Below, in pieces: positions 8,078 through 17,962 of a stretch of DNA of 52,504 nucleotides. The position numbers and the translations under genes were made by a program. The notes beneath the pieces are model-generated. The model ran no database searches and had not been told where the DNA came from. It saw only the letters and a list, made by a program, of their open reading frames with translations. The stretch is from Chitinophagales bacterium. GTDB lineage: Bacteria; Bacteroidota; Bacteroidia; Chitinophagales; Chitinophagaceae. The stretch lies in the NCBI GenBank assembly GCA_013297995.1, contig JAAFJB010000016.1, positions 1 to 52,504 on the forward strand. Direction: 5' to 3'. Positions within the stretch are counted from its first letter, which is position 1, and every line of letters begins with the position of its first letter.

Positions 8078-10345
8078 ATGTCTTTTGCCCCAATTATTGC
8101 AGCTAAGCTTGGCATTCGTGTTGCCCAAATAGAAACCGTATTAACCCTTTTGCAAGAAGGATCTACCATTCCTTTTATTGCTCGGTATCGCAAAGATAGT
8201 ACGGGTAATTTAGATGAAGTTCAAATTCAACTGATACAAGATGAGCTGAAATTAATTCAAGCTTTTACCGAAAGAAAGGTGTTTATTGAGAAGACCATTA
8301 CAGAACAGGGTAAAATGACGGAAGAATTACAAACAAGAATTAACGCAGCTATTACCATACTTGAATTGGAGGATATTTACTTGCCCTATAAATTGAAGCG
8401 AAAAACCAAAGCGGTAGTGGCCAGAGAAAACGGATTAGCGCCACTTGCTAATTTTCTATTGGAGCAGGGAAGTGGCTCTGTTGAAGAAGAAGCTGCCAAA
8501 TATCTCAATGAAAAAATAACTACCCTTGAAGAAGCACTACAAGGTGCCAGAGATATTATTGCAGAGAATATCAACGAAAATGCTGCCATTCGCGCTAAGC
8601 TGCGCAAGATTTTTGAAGACCAAGCCAATTTGCAAAGTAAAGTACTGGCAGATAAGGAAACGGAAGCCATTAAATACAAAGACTATTTTGATTTCTCTGA
8701 ACCCATTCATAAAATTCCATCACACCGAATTCTTGCCATACTCCGTGGTTTTTTAGAAGGATTTCTTAGAATGAATATAGCCCCCATTGAAGAAGATGCT
8801 TTGTACGCAATTGAAGATGCATATATAAAGGGAATGAATCCTGCATCAGATCAGCTTCGCAAAGCCATAAAAGACGCTTACCGCAGATTGTTACAACCCA
8901 GCTTAGAAACAGAATGTAGAACAGCCCTCAAACAAAAAGCAGATGAAGAAGCCATTAATGTATTTGCCGAAAATTTACGGCAGTTGCTATTGAGTGCCCC
9001 ATTAGGTAGTAAGAAAGTGCTGGCCATTGATCCTGGATATAGAACGGGTTGCAAAGTGGTTTGCCTCAATGAAAACGGAGAACTTTTAAAAACCGATCTA
9101 ATTTTTGTGCATGAAGCCAATCGACTCTACGATAGTGAATACAAAATTAAAGAACTGGTTAAACAATATGGCATTCAAGTATTTGCCATTGGAGATGGAA
9201 CTGCTGGCAGAGAAACCGAACAGTTTATAAAAAAGATGAACCTGGGATTACCGGTTTTTTTGGTGAATGAAGATGGCGCATCCGTTTACTCTGCATCTGA
9301 AATTGCTAGGGCTGAATTTCCAGATTACGATATTACCGTGCGTGGCTCTGTTAGTATTGGAAGAAGGTTGATGGATCCTTTGGCTGAGTTGGTTAAAATT
9401 GATCCCAAAAGCATTGGGGTAGGGCAGTACCAACATGATGTAAACCAGTTTAGGCTGAAAGAAAAACTAGACCAAACCGTTGTGAGCTGCGTGAATTCTG
9501 TAGGGGTAAACCTAAATACCGCTAGTAAACAATTACTCAGTTATGTTAGCGGAATTAATGAGTCAGTCGCGGAGAATATCATCAAACATAGAAAAGAACT
9601 AGGAAATTTTTCTGCTCGCAATCAGCTATTGAAAGTGCCTCGTTTGGGTGCAAAAGCTTATGAGCAATGTGCAGGATTTTTACGCATTCCTGCTTCAACT
9701 CATCCCTTGGATGCAAGTGCGGTTCACCCCGAAGCCTATGCCATCGTAGAAAAGATGGCCGCAGATGTTAACGCTAATGTTGCGGCATTAATTGGCAATG
9801 AAAACTTGTTGAAATTAATTGATACTAAAAAATATACAACCGATCAAATTGGGGTATTGGCATTGAATGATATTGTGAAAGAATTACAGAAGCCAGGCCT
9901 TGATCCTCGCAGTGAATTGGAACAGTTTGAATACGCTAATATTTATAAGATGGAAGAAGTAACCGTTGGCATGGTACTGCCAGGCATGGTAACCAATCTC
10001 ACCCGTTTTGGGGCTTTTATAGATATAGGAGTTAAACAGGATGGACTGGTGCATGTAAGTGAGATTGCCAATAAATATATTAGTGATCCCAGTGAAGTAC
10101 TCAAGCTAGGGCAGAAAGTGCAGGTTAAAGTATTGGAAATAGATTTGCTTCGGAAGCGTATTGCATTGTCAATTAAACAAACAGAGACTACAAGTTCTTC
10201 AAATACAGTAAATACCTATGCAAACAAACGTTCCACATCCGCTAATATTCATCCTTCCAAAAAAGCCAATAATCAGCCAGCCGACCTGAGCACCATGAAT
10301 GTAAACGATGCCTTGCAAGCACTTAAAAAAAAGTTTGGTAAATAG
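8078..10345 (+). CDS. tex: Tex-like RNA-binding transcription accessory protein
   Basis: A 755-residue protein with the full Tex order: N-terminal helical domain (IPFIARYRKDSTGNLDE near residue 30), YqgF/RNase H-like domain (VLAIDPGYRTGCKV near residue 315), helix-hairpin-helix region (LNTASKQLLSYVSGI, about residue 480) and a C-terminal S1 domain (GMVLPGMVTNLTRFGAFIDIG, about residue 630) with a low-complexity tail. Tex binds nucleic acid and affects transcription; its exact role differs between species. The ATG at 8078 gives the family's normal N-terminus; a frame starting at 8033 would overlap the previous gene. It is probably in one operon with the DnaQ/GIY-YIG nuclease. Confidence 0.93.
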   Translation: MSFAPIIAAKLGIRVAQIETVLTLLQEGSTIPFIARYRKDSTGNLDEVQIQLIQDELKLIQAFTERKVFIEKTITEQGKMTEELQTRINAAITILELEDIYLPYKLKRKTKAVVARENGLAPLANFLLEQGSGSVEEEAAKYLNEKITTLEEALQGARDIIAENINENAAIRAKLRKIFEDQANLQSKVLADKETEAIKYKDYFDFSEPIHKIPSHRILAILRGFLEGFLRMNIAPIEEDALYAIEDAYIKGMNPASDQLRKAIKDAYRRLLQPSLETECRTALKQKADEEAINVFAENLRQLLLSAPLGSKKVLAIDPGYRTGCKVVCLNENGELLKTDLIFVHEANRLYDSEYKIKELVKQYGIQVFAIGDGTAGRETEQFIKKMNLGLPVFLVNEDGASVYSASEIARAEFPDYDITVRGSVSIGRRLMDPLAELVKIDPKSIGVGQYQHDVNQFRLKEKLDQTVVSCVNSVGVNLNTASKQLLSYVSGINESVAENIIKHRKELGNFSARNQLLKVPRLGAKAYEQCAGFLRIPASTHPLDASAVHPEAYAIVEKMAADVNANVAALIGNENLLKLIDTKKYTTDQIGVLALNDIVKELQKPGLDPRSELEQFEYANIYKMEEVTVGMVLPGMVTNLTRFGAFIDIGVKQDGLVHVSEIANKYISDPSEVLKLGQKVQVKVLEIDLLRKRIALSIKQTETTSSSNTVNTYANKRSTSANIHPSKKANNQPADLSTMNVNDALQALKKKFGK

Positions 10346-10407
10346 CTTACCTTTCAACCCAGTGATTCTATTTGCCAACACTTTATACATTCCTCACCCA
10401 ACATATT

Positions 10408-11715
10408 ATGAACCCAAATACTTTACATAAAATAGGTATCACTTCTCTAAATCCTATGCAGCTTGCAGCTCGGGATGCAATAGTGCAGCACAAACACGTA
10501 TTGCTATTATCTCCCACTGGTTCTGGCAAAACACTTGCTTTTTTATTGCCCTTACTCGAAAAGCTCAATCCCCAATCTAAACAAGTACAGGTATTGGTAT
10601 TAACACCCGCTAGAGAGCTGGCAATTCAGATAGAAGAAGTATGGAAAAAAATGGCTACTGGCTATAAAATCACTTGCGCCTATGGAGGACATGACATGCA
10701 AGAAGAAATCAATAGTCTCCAAGAACCCCCGGCCATCATGGTTGGTACGCCTGGCAGAATAGCCGACCACCTTAAGCGAAGAAGTGTTGACGCTAAAAGC
10801 ATCCATATTTTTGTTTTTGATGAATTTGATAAATCATTGGCACTAGGCTTTGAAGCCGATATGGAATATATTACTCGTATTTTAAAACCTTCGGTTCAGA
10901 AATTATTTGTGTCTGCTACCGCATCCATTCGTATTCCTGCTTTTGTAGAACCAGCAGAAATAGAAGTGTTAGATTTTCTACTCCCTACTAACGCTTCGAT
11001 TGGGCTAGACTATTTCTTAGTAAGATCTCCAGAAAAAGATAAACTAAATACACTCTATCAACTCCTCTGCAACCTGGGCAATAAACAAGCTTTTATATTT
11101 TGTAACCATCGAGAAGCCGTAGAAAGAACGGGAACTTTACTTGCAGAAAAAGGCATTCCCAATACCATCTTTCACGGGGGGATGGAGCAGATGCAGCGTG
11201 AGCAAGCCCTAATTAAATTTAGAAATGGCACCGCTCAATACTTAATTGCAACAGATCTAGCAGCAAGGGGATTGGATATTCCCGATATTGAACATATTGT
11301 ACACTACCACTTGCCCACAACCCTGCCGGAGTTTACCCATAGAAATGGAAGAACTGCTCGCATGCATGCCAGTGGACATATCTACCTTATTCTACACCAC
11401 GAAGAACCACTTCCTCAATATTTTAATGAAGCGCTTATTGAAATGAATTTATTAGCCAACGCACCCCAACCCAGCGCTTCTAATTGGGCAACCGTATATA
11501 TTAATGGGGGTAAAAAAGAAAAAATAAATAAAGTAGATATTGTAGGTCTCTTTATGCAGAAAGGAAAACTTACCAAAGATGAGCTGGGATTAATTGTAGT
11601 AAAAGACCACAATTCTTTTGTAGCGGTAAAGAAAAATAAACTGTCAGGCTTATTGAAACTGGTGCAGCTAGAAAAAATTAAAGGCAAAAAATTTCTCATT
11701 TTGGAAGCTAAATAA
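10408..11715 (+). CDS. DEAD-box ATP-dependent RNA helicase with DbpA-like C-terminal domain
   Basis: Two RecA-like domains with the helicase motifs in order: Q motif region (NPMQLAA), motif I SPTGSGKT, Ia TPARELA, Ib TPGRI, motif II DEFD, motif III SATA, IV IFCN, V ATDLAARGLDIPD and VI HRNGRTAR. Motif II is DEFD, not DEAD, and motif VI has Asn where HRIGRTAR is usual. The last ~75 residues (from about WATVYINGG) match the small RNA-binding domain of DbpA, which suggests a role in ribosome assembly. The start at 10408 puts the Q motif at the usual distance. It follows tex by 62 bp on the same strand. Confidence 0.88.
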   Translation: MNPNTLHKIGITSLNPMQLAARDAIVQHKHVLLLSPTGSGKTLAFLLPLLEKLNPQSKQVQVLVLTPARELAIQIEEVWKKMATGYKITCAYGGHDMQEEINSLQEPPAIMVGTPGRIADHLKRRSVDAKSIHIFVFDEFDKSLALGFEADMEYITRILKPSVQKLFVSATASIRIPAFVEPAEIEVLDFLLPTNASIGLDYFLVRSPEKDKLNTLYQLLCNLGNKQAFIFCNHREAVERTGTLLAEKGIPNTIFHGGMEQMQREQALIKFRNGTAQYLIATDLAARGLDIPDIEHIVHYHLPTTLPEFTHRNGRTARMHASGHIYLILHHEEPLPQYFNEALIEMNLLANAPQPSASNWATVYINGGKKEKINKVDIVGLFMQKGKLTKDELGLIVVKDHNSFVAVKKNKLSGLLKLVQLEKIKGKKFLILEAK

Positions 11716-11734
11716 TATATTGCCTTAGATTAAC

Positions 11735-13066
11735 ATGAATAAATTAAGATACATCTTATTTCAGATGGTCTGTTTTTATTGTATTGCTATTGCTGCCACT
11801 GCTCAATCTACTCCGCAAAATGAGTTGGAAAAAGAGAAATCTGTATACTTACTAGTACAGCAATACCTAAGGAAATATAAACAGGACCTCAATCTTGCTA
11901 TGGATCAGAATGATTATGCGGCATCTATCGCCAACCTTAATCAAATTCTTCTTTATGAGCCTAATAATGCCCAGGCCCTTTATATTCGCGCCCGCGGATT
12001 TGAAAATCTTGGCCTTTATGAAAGAGCTGTTTTTGATTTTGATCAAGCACAACTGGTTGGCTATAACGATCCTCAACTATATTACTATTTGGCACGATTA
12101 GAAATAAAAGCAGGATTGGGTAAAGAGTCTTTTGAATCTTTTAATGAGTTTTTCAAAGCACAACCCTCAGAAATCTATAGAAAAGAACTTAGGTACGAAA
12201 GGGGAGTTGCCGCAAAAATGGCTAAAGAATACAAAGCTTGTGTAGAAGACCTAAGCTTTGTAATTGAAGAAGGTAAAGATGAGGCAGACGCTTATTTTAA
12301 TCGGGGAATTTGTTTTACTGAATTGAATATTTTAAAAGAAGCAAAGCTAGATTTTAAAGAGGCCGTTCGCCTAAAGCCTGAACTACGAAACCATTGGTAC
12401 TATATTACCTACGACCGTATTTACAAGAATAATTGTAAACTCTTTGTGCAACAAAAAATAGAAGCCGCAAAAAAACAATTCAAAAAAGGTGACCATTTCA
12501 ACGCGTTTATAGAAGCCCAGAATGGTTTGAAATGCTACCCCAACAATAAAGAACTAATGGTAGTTCAGCTTTATGCCATGCTTACCCAACTCCCTGCTTA
12601 TTATGATGAAACAATTGTATTTTATCAGGATTTTGTAAAACTACACGGCATAGATGCTGAAATTCAGCAAAAAATGGATAGTGCTATTTCATTCAAAAAA
12701 CAAATATCTGTATCCGATAGAGCCAACAATAATCAATACCAACACCAATTTGCATTGCCCATCAGGCACCGTTCTGTTGCCGATTATAAATTACAAATAG
12801 AAGAAAAATTAAATCAACAGAACGACGCAATGGCTGCTTTGGAGTGGGCTAATAATGCACTTCGCATAGATGCTAAAAATATTGAACTGTTGGTTTTGCG
12901 AGCTAAAATATTTTTGCTCATCAACCACCCTTTAGGAACAGCACTTGCATGGAGAGATGCCAACCAAGCACTTAAAATAAAGCCCTTTTTTGAAGCCGCA
13001 GAATTAATAAAAAAGCAAGTAGCAGAAAAGGAAGCTAGTATCCTTGCTATTACTCCAATGAAATAA
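11735..13066 (+). CDS. Exported TPR-repeat protein
   Basis: Begins with a signal peptide (MNKLRYILFQMVCFYCIAIAATAQ), so it is probably periplasmic. Residues about 55-240 hold tandem tetratricopeptide repeats, for example NLNQILLYEPNNAQALYIRA, FNRGICFTELNILKEAKLDF and AVRLKPELRNHW. A second TPR-like block lies near the C-terminus (ALEWANNALRIDAKNIELLV). There is no catalytic domain. TPR repeats mediate protein-protein contacts; the partner is unknown. It starts 19 bp after the helicase gene and may be read through from it. Confidence 0.75.
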   Translation: MNKLRYILFQMVCFYCIAIAATAQSTPQNELEKEKSVYLLVQQYLRKYKQDLNLAMDQNDYAASIANLNQILLYEPNNAQALYIRARGFENLGLYERAVFDFDQAQLVGYNDPQLYYYLARLEIKAGLGKESFESFNEFFKAQPSEIYRKELRYERGVAAKMAKEYKACVEDLSFVIEEGKDEADAYFNRGICFTELNILKEAKLDFKEAVRLKPELRNHWYYITYDRIYKNNCKLFVQQKIEAAKKQFKKGDHFNAFIEAQNGLKCYPNNKELMVVQLYAMLTQLPAYYDETIVFYQDFVKLHGIDAEIQQKMDSAISFKKQISVSDRANNNQYQHQFALPIRHRSVADYKLQIEEKLNQQNDAMAALEWANNALRIDAKNIELLVLRAKIFLLINHPLGTALAWRDANQALKIKPFFEAAELIKKQVAEKEASILAITPMK

Positions 13067-13120
13067 GTTGGTTCTTCAAATTAAAGTTTAAAGCGTAATT
13101 TCAAGATTTAAATCTTTGCT

Positions 13121-15589
13121 ATGAAAATTATTCCATTTGTACTTTCAGCCATTTGTACAGTAGGCTTGGTAATTGTTTTAAATAGTCAACTTAAAACAGG
13201 TAGCGGAAAAACACCAAGGCTAGGTTATTTTCTCTCCCCACAGCACGGTTTTTGGCAGAATGCTGAGTCCGTTCATAAAAATTATAATGATGATATCAAA
13301 TTAGAGGGCCTAGCTGGTAAGGTAGAAGTGTATCTAGATGATCGGCTGGTTCCGCATATTTATGCAGATGAAGACAACGACGCTTATTATGTACAGGGAT
13401 ATCTCCACGCAAAATTTAGGTTGTGGCAAATGGAATTTCAAACCCATGTAGCCGGCGGCAGATTAAGTGAAATTGTTGGGGAAGATAGGGTGAGTACCGA
13501 CCAATATTTCAGACGATTGGGCATGGTATATGGTGCTGAACGTTCTGAAGCTTTTGTGGCAGCCAATCACCCAGAAATGAAAACAGCCATTGATGCCTAT
13601 GCTAAAGGAGTGAACGCATATATTAAATCGCTCAAGCCCGAAGAAATTCCCTTTGAGTATAAACTGCTCAATTACAAGCCTGAGGCTTGGACGGCACACA
13701 AAACCTATTTGTTTCAGATGTTTATGGCATATGACTTAACAGGAAGAAGTGCGGCTACCGATTTAAGAATGACCAATGCAAGAAACTATTTTGGGTACAA
13801 TGATTTTGACAAATTGTACACCAATGCCCAAGATTCATTAGATCCTATTATTCCCAGGGGCACTGGTTTTGCGCCACCTACTCTTACCCCCAAAACTCCA
13901 TTAGATATTGACTCGGCATATCTGCATAAAAAAAACTTGATTAGCACGGCCATTGCCCCAATTATTCCCAACAAAGGCAATGGCAGTAATAACTGGGTAG
14001 TTGCTGGAACTAAAACCGCTTCTGGTCGCCCCATTCTTTGCAACGACCCACACCTAGGGCTTAATCTACCATCACTTTGGTATGAAGTACAAATTTCCAC
14101 ACCTACCCATCAAACCTATGGTGCTAGTTTTCCAGGTTCGCCCGCTGTTATCATTGGGTTTAATGATAGTATAGCTTGGGGCGTTACCAATGCAGGTAGA
14201 GATGTGCTAGACTTTTACGATATGAAGTTTAGAGACAGTACCTTGCAAGAATATTGGTACAATGGGGCGTGGGTTAAGGCAGGGCAACGGATTGAACGCA
14301 TTAAAGTAAAAGGCAAACCAGACCAAGTAGAGCGTATTGCACTCACTGTTTTTGGTCCCGTGATGTACGATCACCAGTATAAAAATACTAGTTCAGGCGG
14401 TAAAATATTGGCAATAAAATGGACTGCCCATGATTCTAGCAGCAGCTTCCCTACAATATACCAATTAAATCATGCCAACAACTATAACGACTATCTGAAT
14501 GCCATTTCTCTGTGGAAATCACCCGGTCAAAATTTTGCTTTCGCCTCTAAAACGGGCGATATTGCCATTAAGCAACAATCGAATTTTATTGCACGATGGC
14601 AACGCCAAGGTGATTTTATTATGCCTGGAATTGACAGTAGTTATGCCTGGCAAAGCTATATTCCTACTGAAGAAAATCCCATGATTAAGAATCCTGAAAG
14701 AGGCTTTGTAAGCAGTGCTAATCAAAAAGTTACCGATGAAACCTATCCCTATTATTTGGGAGCGGCCAACAATTTCCCAGTGTATAGAGGGGTAATCATC
14801 AATCGCAAACTGGCAGCCATGCAGCAGATTCAGCCGATACATATGCAGCAGTTGCAGATGTATAATCACAATGTGTTTGCTGAAATGGCAATACCTGTAT
14901 TACTAAAACAAGTAGATAACACCAAGCTGAATCCCGATGAAATGAAATATATGGGTATGCTGAAAAACTGGAATTTAATGAACGATTATCACGAAAATGG
15001 GGCTACTGTTTTTAATGAAATATGGGATAGCCTTGAAGCCGTGGTTTGGAGCGATGAATTTGCCAACGCTAAAATGCCCCTAGAATGGCCTGAAGAAAAT
15101 ACCCTTTTAGAAAGTATGTTAAGGGATAGTAACTGTATTTTTGTAGACGATATTCGTACCCAAAATAAAAAAGAAACCCTTGCTGATGCGGTACTTGCAG
15201 CCATACGAAAAGCCACGCCTGTACTATTAAAAGCAGAACAATCTTCTCAGTTGAATTGGGGTGCTTTTAAAGATACAAAAGTATCCCACCTCCTAAAAAT
15301 ACCCGCATTAAGTAGGTTGCACCTTCCTATTGGAGGCAGTGAACACGCCATCAATGCCACTACGCAAATTCATGGACCCAGTTGGAGAATGGTGGTGCAG
15401 ATGACCGACCAAATAGAAGCCTATGGCGTATATCCAGGCGGACAAAGTGGCCATCCTGGATCAAAATATTACGACGATTTTGTGAATTACTGGGCTGAGG
15501 GAAAATATTATCGACTTTTATTTTTAAACCTAAAAGACGCACCAACCCATAAAAGAATTAAATGGCTGATTTCTTTTACCAAAGCATAA
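13121..15589 (+). CDS. Penicillin acylase family Ntn-hydrolase
   Basis: An 822-residue precursor with an N-terminal hydrophobic helix (export or anchor). The family's self-cleaving Ser is Ser289 in GNGSNNWVVAG, which becomes the N-terminal nucleophile of the beta chain. It is followed by the conserved NDPHLGLNLPSLWYE segment and WGVTNAGRD. The alpha chain (residues about 60-260) carries the usual GYLHAKFRLWQME and AYAKGVNAYI motifs. Family members hydrolyse amides such as beta-lactam side chains or acyl-homoserine lactones; the substrate here cannot be told. It acts in the periplasm. A small membrane-protein gene follows 17 bp downstream. Confidence 0.9.
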   Translation: MKIIPFVLSAICTVGLVIVLNSQLKTGSGKTPRLGYFLSPQHGFWQNAESVHKNYNDDIKLEGLAGKVEVYLDDRLVPHIYADEDNDAYYVQGYLHAKFRLWQMEFQTHVAGGRLSEIVGEDRVSTDQYFRRLGMVYGAERSEAFVAANHPEMKTAIDAYAKGVNAYIKSLKPEEIPFEYKLLNYKPEAWTAHKTYLFQMFMAYDLTGRSAATDLRMTNARNYFGYNDFDKLYTNAQDSLDPIIPRGTGFAPPTLTPKTPLDIDSAYLHKKNLISTAIAPIIPNKGNGSNNWVVAGTKTASGRPILCNDPHLGLNLPSLWYEVQISTPTHQTYGASFPGSPAVIIGFNDSIAWGVTNAGRDVLDFYDMKFRDSTLQEYWYNGAWVKAGQRIERIKVKGKPDQVERIALTVFGPVMYDHQYKNTSSGGKILAIKWTAHDSSSSFPTIYQLNHANNYNDYLNAISLWKSPGQNFAFASKTGDIAIKQQSNFIARWQRQGDFIMPGIDSSYAWQSYIPTEENPMIKNPERGFVSSANQKVTDETYPYYLGAANNFPVYRGVIINRKLAAMQQIQPIHMQQLQMYNHNVFAEMAIPVLLKQVDNTKLNPDEMKYMGMLKNWNLMNDYHENGATVFNEIWDSLEAVVWSDEFANAKMPLEWPEENTLLESMLRDSNCIFVDDIRTQNKKETLADAVLAAIRKATPVLLKAEQSSQLNWGAFKDTKVSHLLKIPALSRLHLPIGGSEHAINATTQIHGPSWRMVVQMTDQIEAYGVYPGGQSGHPGSKYYDDFVNYWAEGKYYRLLFLNLKDAPTHKRIKWLISFTKA

Positions 15590-15606
15590 TATATTAAACA
15601 CTACCT

Positions 15607-15954
15607 ATGAAAACCATAGCTTCAATTGTACTTACCGCTTTACTCGCCTTTGTATTTGGACTATTTACACAACTGCCTTGGTGGTGTTTTGCAATCAGCT
15701 CCTTTATTGTGGCATTAGCCATTCAACAATCCCCACTTAAATCGTTTTTAAGCGGTTTTGCCAGTGTATGGATATTATGGGTAGCATTGGCTTTGTTTAA
15801 AGACATTGCCAATCAACATATTCTTTCAACCAAAGTAGCCCAGATACTTCCTTTAGGAGGCTCTTATCTGGTATTGATTTTGGTAACAGGATTGGTGGGA
15901 GGGCTGGTTAGTGGATTTGCAGCACTCACTGCTTCGTATATTAGAATAAAATAG
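15607..15954 (+). CDS. Small integral membrane protein, unknown
   Basis: 115 residues that are almost entirely hydrophobic, with about four predicted helices: 1-20 (IASIVLTALLAFVFGLF), 25-42, 52-65 and 83-110 (a Gly-rich LVLILVTGLVGGLVSG helix). No motif is recognised. It lies 17 bp after the penicillin-acylase-like gene and 29 bp before tilS on the same strand, so it is probably in that transcription unit. Confidence 0.65.
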   Translation: MKTIASIVLTALLAFVFGLFTQLPWWCFAISSFIVALAIQQSPLKSFLSGFASVWILWVALALFKDIANQHILSTKVAQILPLGGSYLVLILVTGLVGGLVSGFAALTASYIRIK

Positions 15955-15983
15955 GCTTGTTTGAGTTTTATTATCTTTGTAAA

Positions 15984-17336
15984 ATGAATTTGCAGGCAGT
16001 TTTTAAATTACACTGGCAACAAGTATTTACACCCATAATATCAACCGATTATACCATTATTGTTGCAGCAAGTGGAGGCGCTGATAGTACCGTGCTGGTT
16101 CATCTGCTGCACCATTTAAATATTCCCATGGTATTAGCTCATGTTAATTTTCAATTGCGTGGAGCAGAAAGTGATCGGGATCAAACTTTTGTTGAATCCT
16201 TAGGCGATAAACTTCAGCTTACAGTATTGATAAAAAAAATAGATACCCAGTCTTATTCCAGTCAACATAAATTATCTATTCAAGAAGCAGCAAGAAATAT
16301 TCGGTATGATTGGTTTAAAGAACTGGTAAAGGATCAGGAGAATTCTAGTGTTTCTTGCAACCGCTTCATTGCTACTGCTCACCATGCCGATGATAATACA
16401 GAAACCGTGATGATGCACTTTTTTAGGGGTACGGGCATTGATGGATTAAAAGGGATACCCGCATTTTATGCAGATAGAAAAATACTTAGACCACTGCTTC
16501 CTTTTTCAAGAGAAATAATAGAAGCCTATGCTTTAGAGCAGGGTATTGATTTTGTTACCGACTCCTCAAATTTTAAAAGCGATTATACCCGTAATTATTT
16601 CAGAAACGAGCTGATTCCTCAATTACAACAGGTGTTTCCACAGGTGAAAGAAAATATTACACACAATATTCATCGCTTTAAGGAAGTAGCAGATTTATAC
16701 CATCAGGCAGTGGCAATACAAATAAAAAAATTAGTAGTACATAAAGGAAATGAATGGCATATTCCGGTATTAAAATGGAAAAAGGCAACTCCTTTATATT
16801 CCATCTGCTGGGAAATAATAAAAAGGTTTGGATTCAGTGCTGGTCAAGCCATTGAGGTGATTAAACTACTAGATTCCGCTAATGGAAGTAGTATGGCATC
16901 GTCAACGCACCGCATTATTAAGAATCGCTTGTGGATGATTATTGCGCCTTTGCAAGACACAGAATCTGCTTATATTCTTATTGAAAAAATGGGTATTACT
17001 GTATTTGAGGATGGTGAGCTTGAATTAATACCCAAAACTTCGGCAGGAGGTAGCTCTGCTTTTTTTTGTGAGTATATAGATATTGCTAAAATTAAATTCC
17101 CCCTGTTATTGCGCAAATGGAAAGCGGGTGATTATTTTTATCCTTTGGGAATGACCAAGAAAAAAAAGGTATCTAAGTTTCTAATAGATGCCAAAGTGAG
17201 TAAAATAGAGAAAGAAAAAATATGGGTATTGGAGATGGATAAAAAAATTATTGCCTTGTTAGGGTATAGAATTGACAATCGATTTAAATATACATCCCCC
17301 CACCAGCCCTTGCTTGAAATAAGCTATCGTAAATAA
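15984..17336 (+). CDS. tilS: tRNA(Ile)-lysidine synthase
   Basis: Forms lysidine at the wobble C of tRNA-Ile(CAU) with ATP and lysine, so that AUA is read as Ile. The N-type ATP-pyrophosphatase P-loop is SGGADS at residues 30-35. The family's AHHADDNTETVMMHFFRGTGIDGLKG motif region lies near residue 135, followed by RPLLPFSR. The C-terminal domain contains RKWKAGDYFYPLGM and KKVSKFLIDAKV. At 450 residues it is of usual length. The ATG at 15984 is preceded by TATCTTTG at 15972-15979, which resembles a -7 box and would give a very short leader. The last 13 bp overlap, tail to tail, the end of the rhomboid gene. Confidence 0.95.
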   Translation: MNLQAVFKLHWQQVFTPIISTDYTIIVAASGGADSTVLVHLLHHLNIPMVLAHVNFQLRGAESDRDQTFVESLGDKLQLTVLIKKIDTQSYSSQHKLSIQEAARNIRYDWFKELVKDQENSSVSCNRFIATAHHADDNTETVMMHFFRGTGIDGLKGIPAFYADRKILRPLLPFSREIIEAYALEQGIDFVTDSSNFKSDYTRNYFRNELIPQLQQVFPQVKENITHNIHRFKEVADLYHQAVAIQIKKLVVHKGNEWHIPVLKWKKATPLYSICWEIIKRFGFSAGQAIEVIKLLDSANGSSMASSTHRIIKNRLWMIIAPLQDTESAYILIEKMGITVFEDGELELIPKTSAGGSSAFFCEYIDIAKIKFPLLLRKWKAGDYFYPLGMTKKKKVSKFLIDAKVSKIEKEKIWVLEMDKKIIALLGYRIDNRFKYTSPHQPLLEISYRK

Positions 17337-17962
17337 CCTGCTATTTCAGTAAAAAAATTCGCCAATGCATTGAATTGCCCAAGAAAATAGGCAGTGATGA
17401 ATATAAATACAATTCCAAATATTGCACCCCAAATATGGGCTGAATGGTTGATATTACCTTGGCCTTTTTTTGCAAGATATGCCGATAGGATTAGGTACAG
17501 CGCACCAAAAATAAATCCTGGAATATGAAAGGGTATGGGAAAAATGCCCATGCCAATGGTAGGATAAAGAAAAATACCTGCAAAAATAATAGCCGATACA
17601 GCTCCGGATGCGCCCAGGCTTCTATAATTATAATTGTTCTGCTGCGCAAAATAAGTAGGTAATAGACTTAGAGCCAAGGCTAATCCGTATAGTAATATGT
17701 ATAAAATTTTACCCTTATCGCCAAAAAGCTGTGCAAATGCGCGTTCTACCATATCCCCAAACAGGTAAAAAGAATACATATTAAAAGCTAGGTGCATGAT
17801 ATCAGCATGAATAAGGCCACAACTAAAAAAGCGATACCACTCGTTTCTAGTGGTGATGGCAGGGGGATAAAAAATAAGGTCTTCCATCACTTTTTCATTA
17901 GAGAAAGCAGTGAAAGAAATAACACAAGTAAGGATGATGATGCAGAGGGTGATGGTAATCAT
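17324..17962 (-). CDS. Rhomboid family intramembrane serine protease
   Basis: A 212-residue protein with about six membrane helices. The catalytic dyad is visible: Ser119 in GASGAVS and His176 in SAHIWGAIFG. The L1-loop region has FFSCGLIHADIMHLAFNMYSF, as in rhomboids, where His and Asn lie in the HxxxN pattern. These proteases cut single-pass proteins within the membrane; the target is unknown. Its start overlaps the rlmH stop as ATGA, so the two genes are translationally coupled with rlmH first. Confidence 0.92.
   Translation of the reverse strand: MITITLCIIILTCVISFTAFSNEKVMEDLIFYPPAITTRNEWYRFFSCGLIHADIMHLAFNMYSFYLFGDMVERAFAQLFGDKGKILYILLYGLALALSLLPTYFAQQNNYNYRSLGASGAVSAIIFAGIFLYPTIGMGIFPIPFHIPGFIFGALYLILSAYLAKKGQGNINHSAHIWGAIFGIVFIFITAYFLGQFNALANFFTEIAGYLR

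Noticed and set aside
15957..15984. TATCTTTG box ahead of tilS as a full promoter giving a leaderless transcript
   Set aside because: The -7-like box is real, but no TTTG element lies at proper spacing; the candidates are only about 8 bp upstream. Kept as a remark under tilS only.
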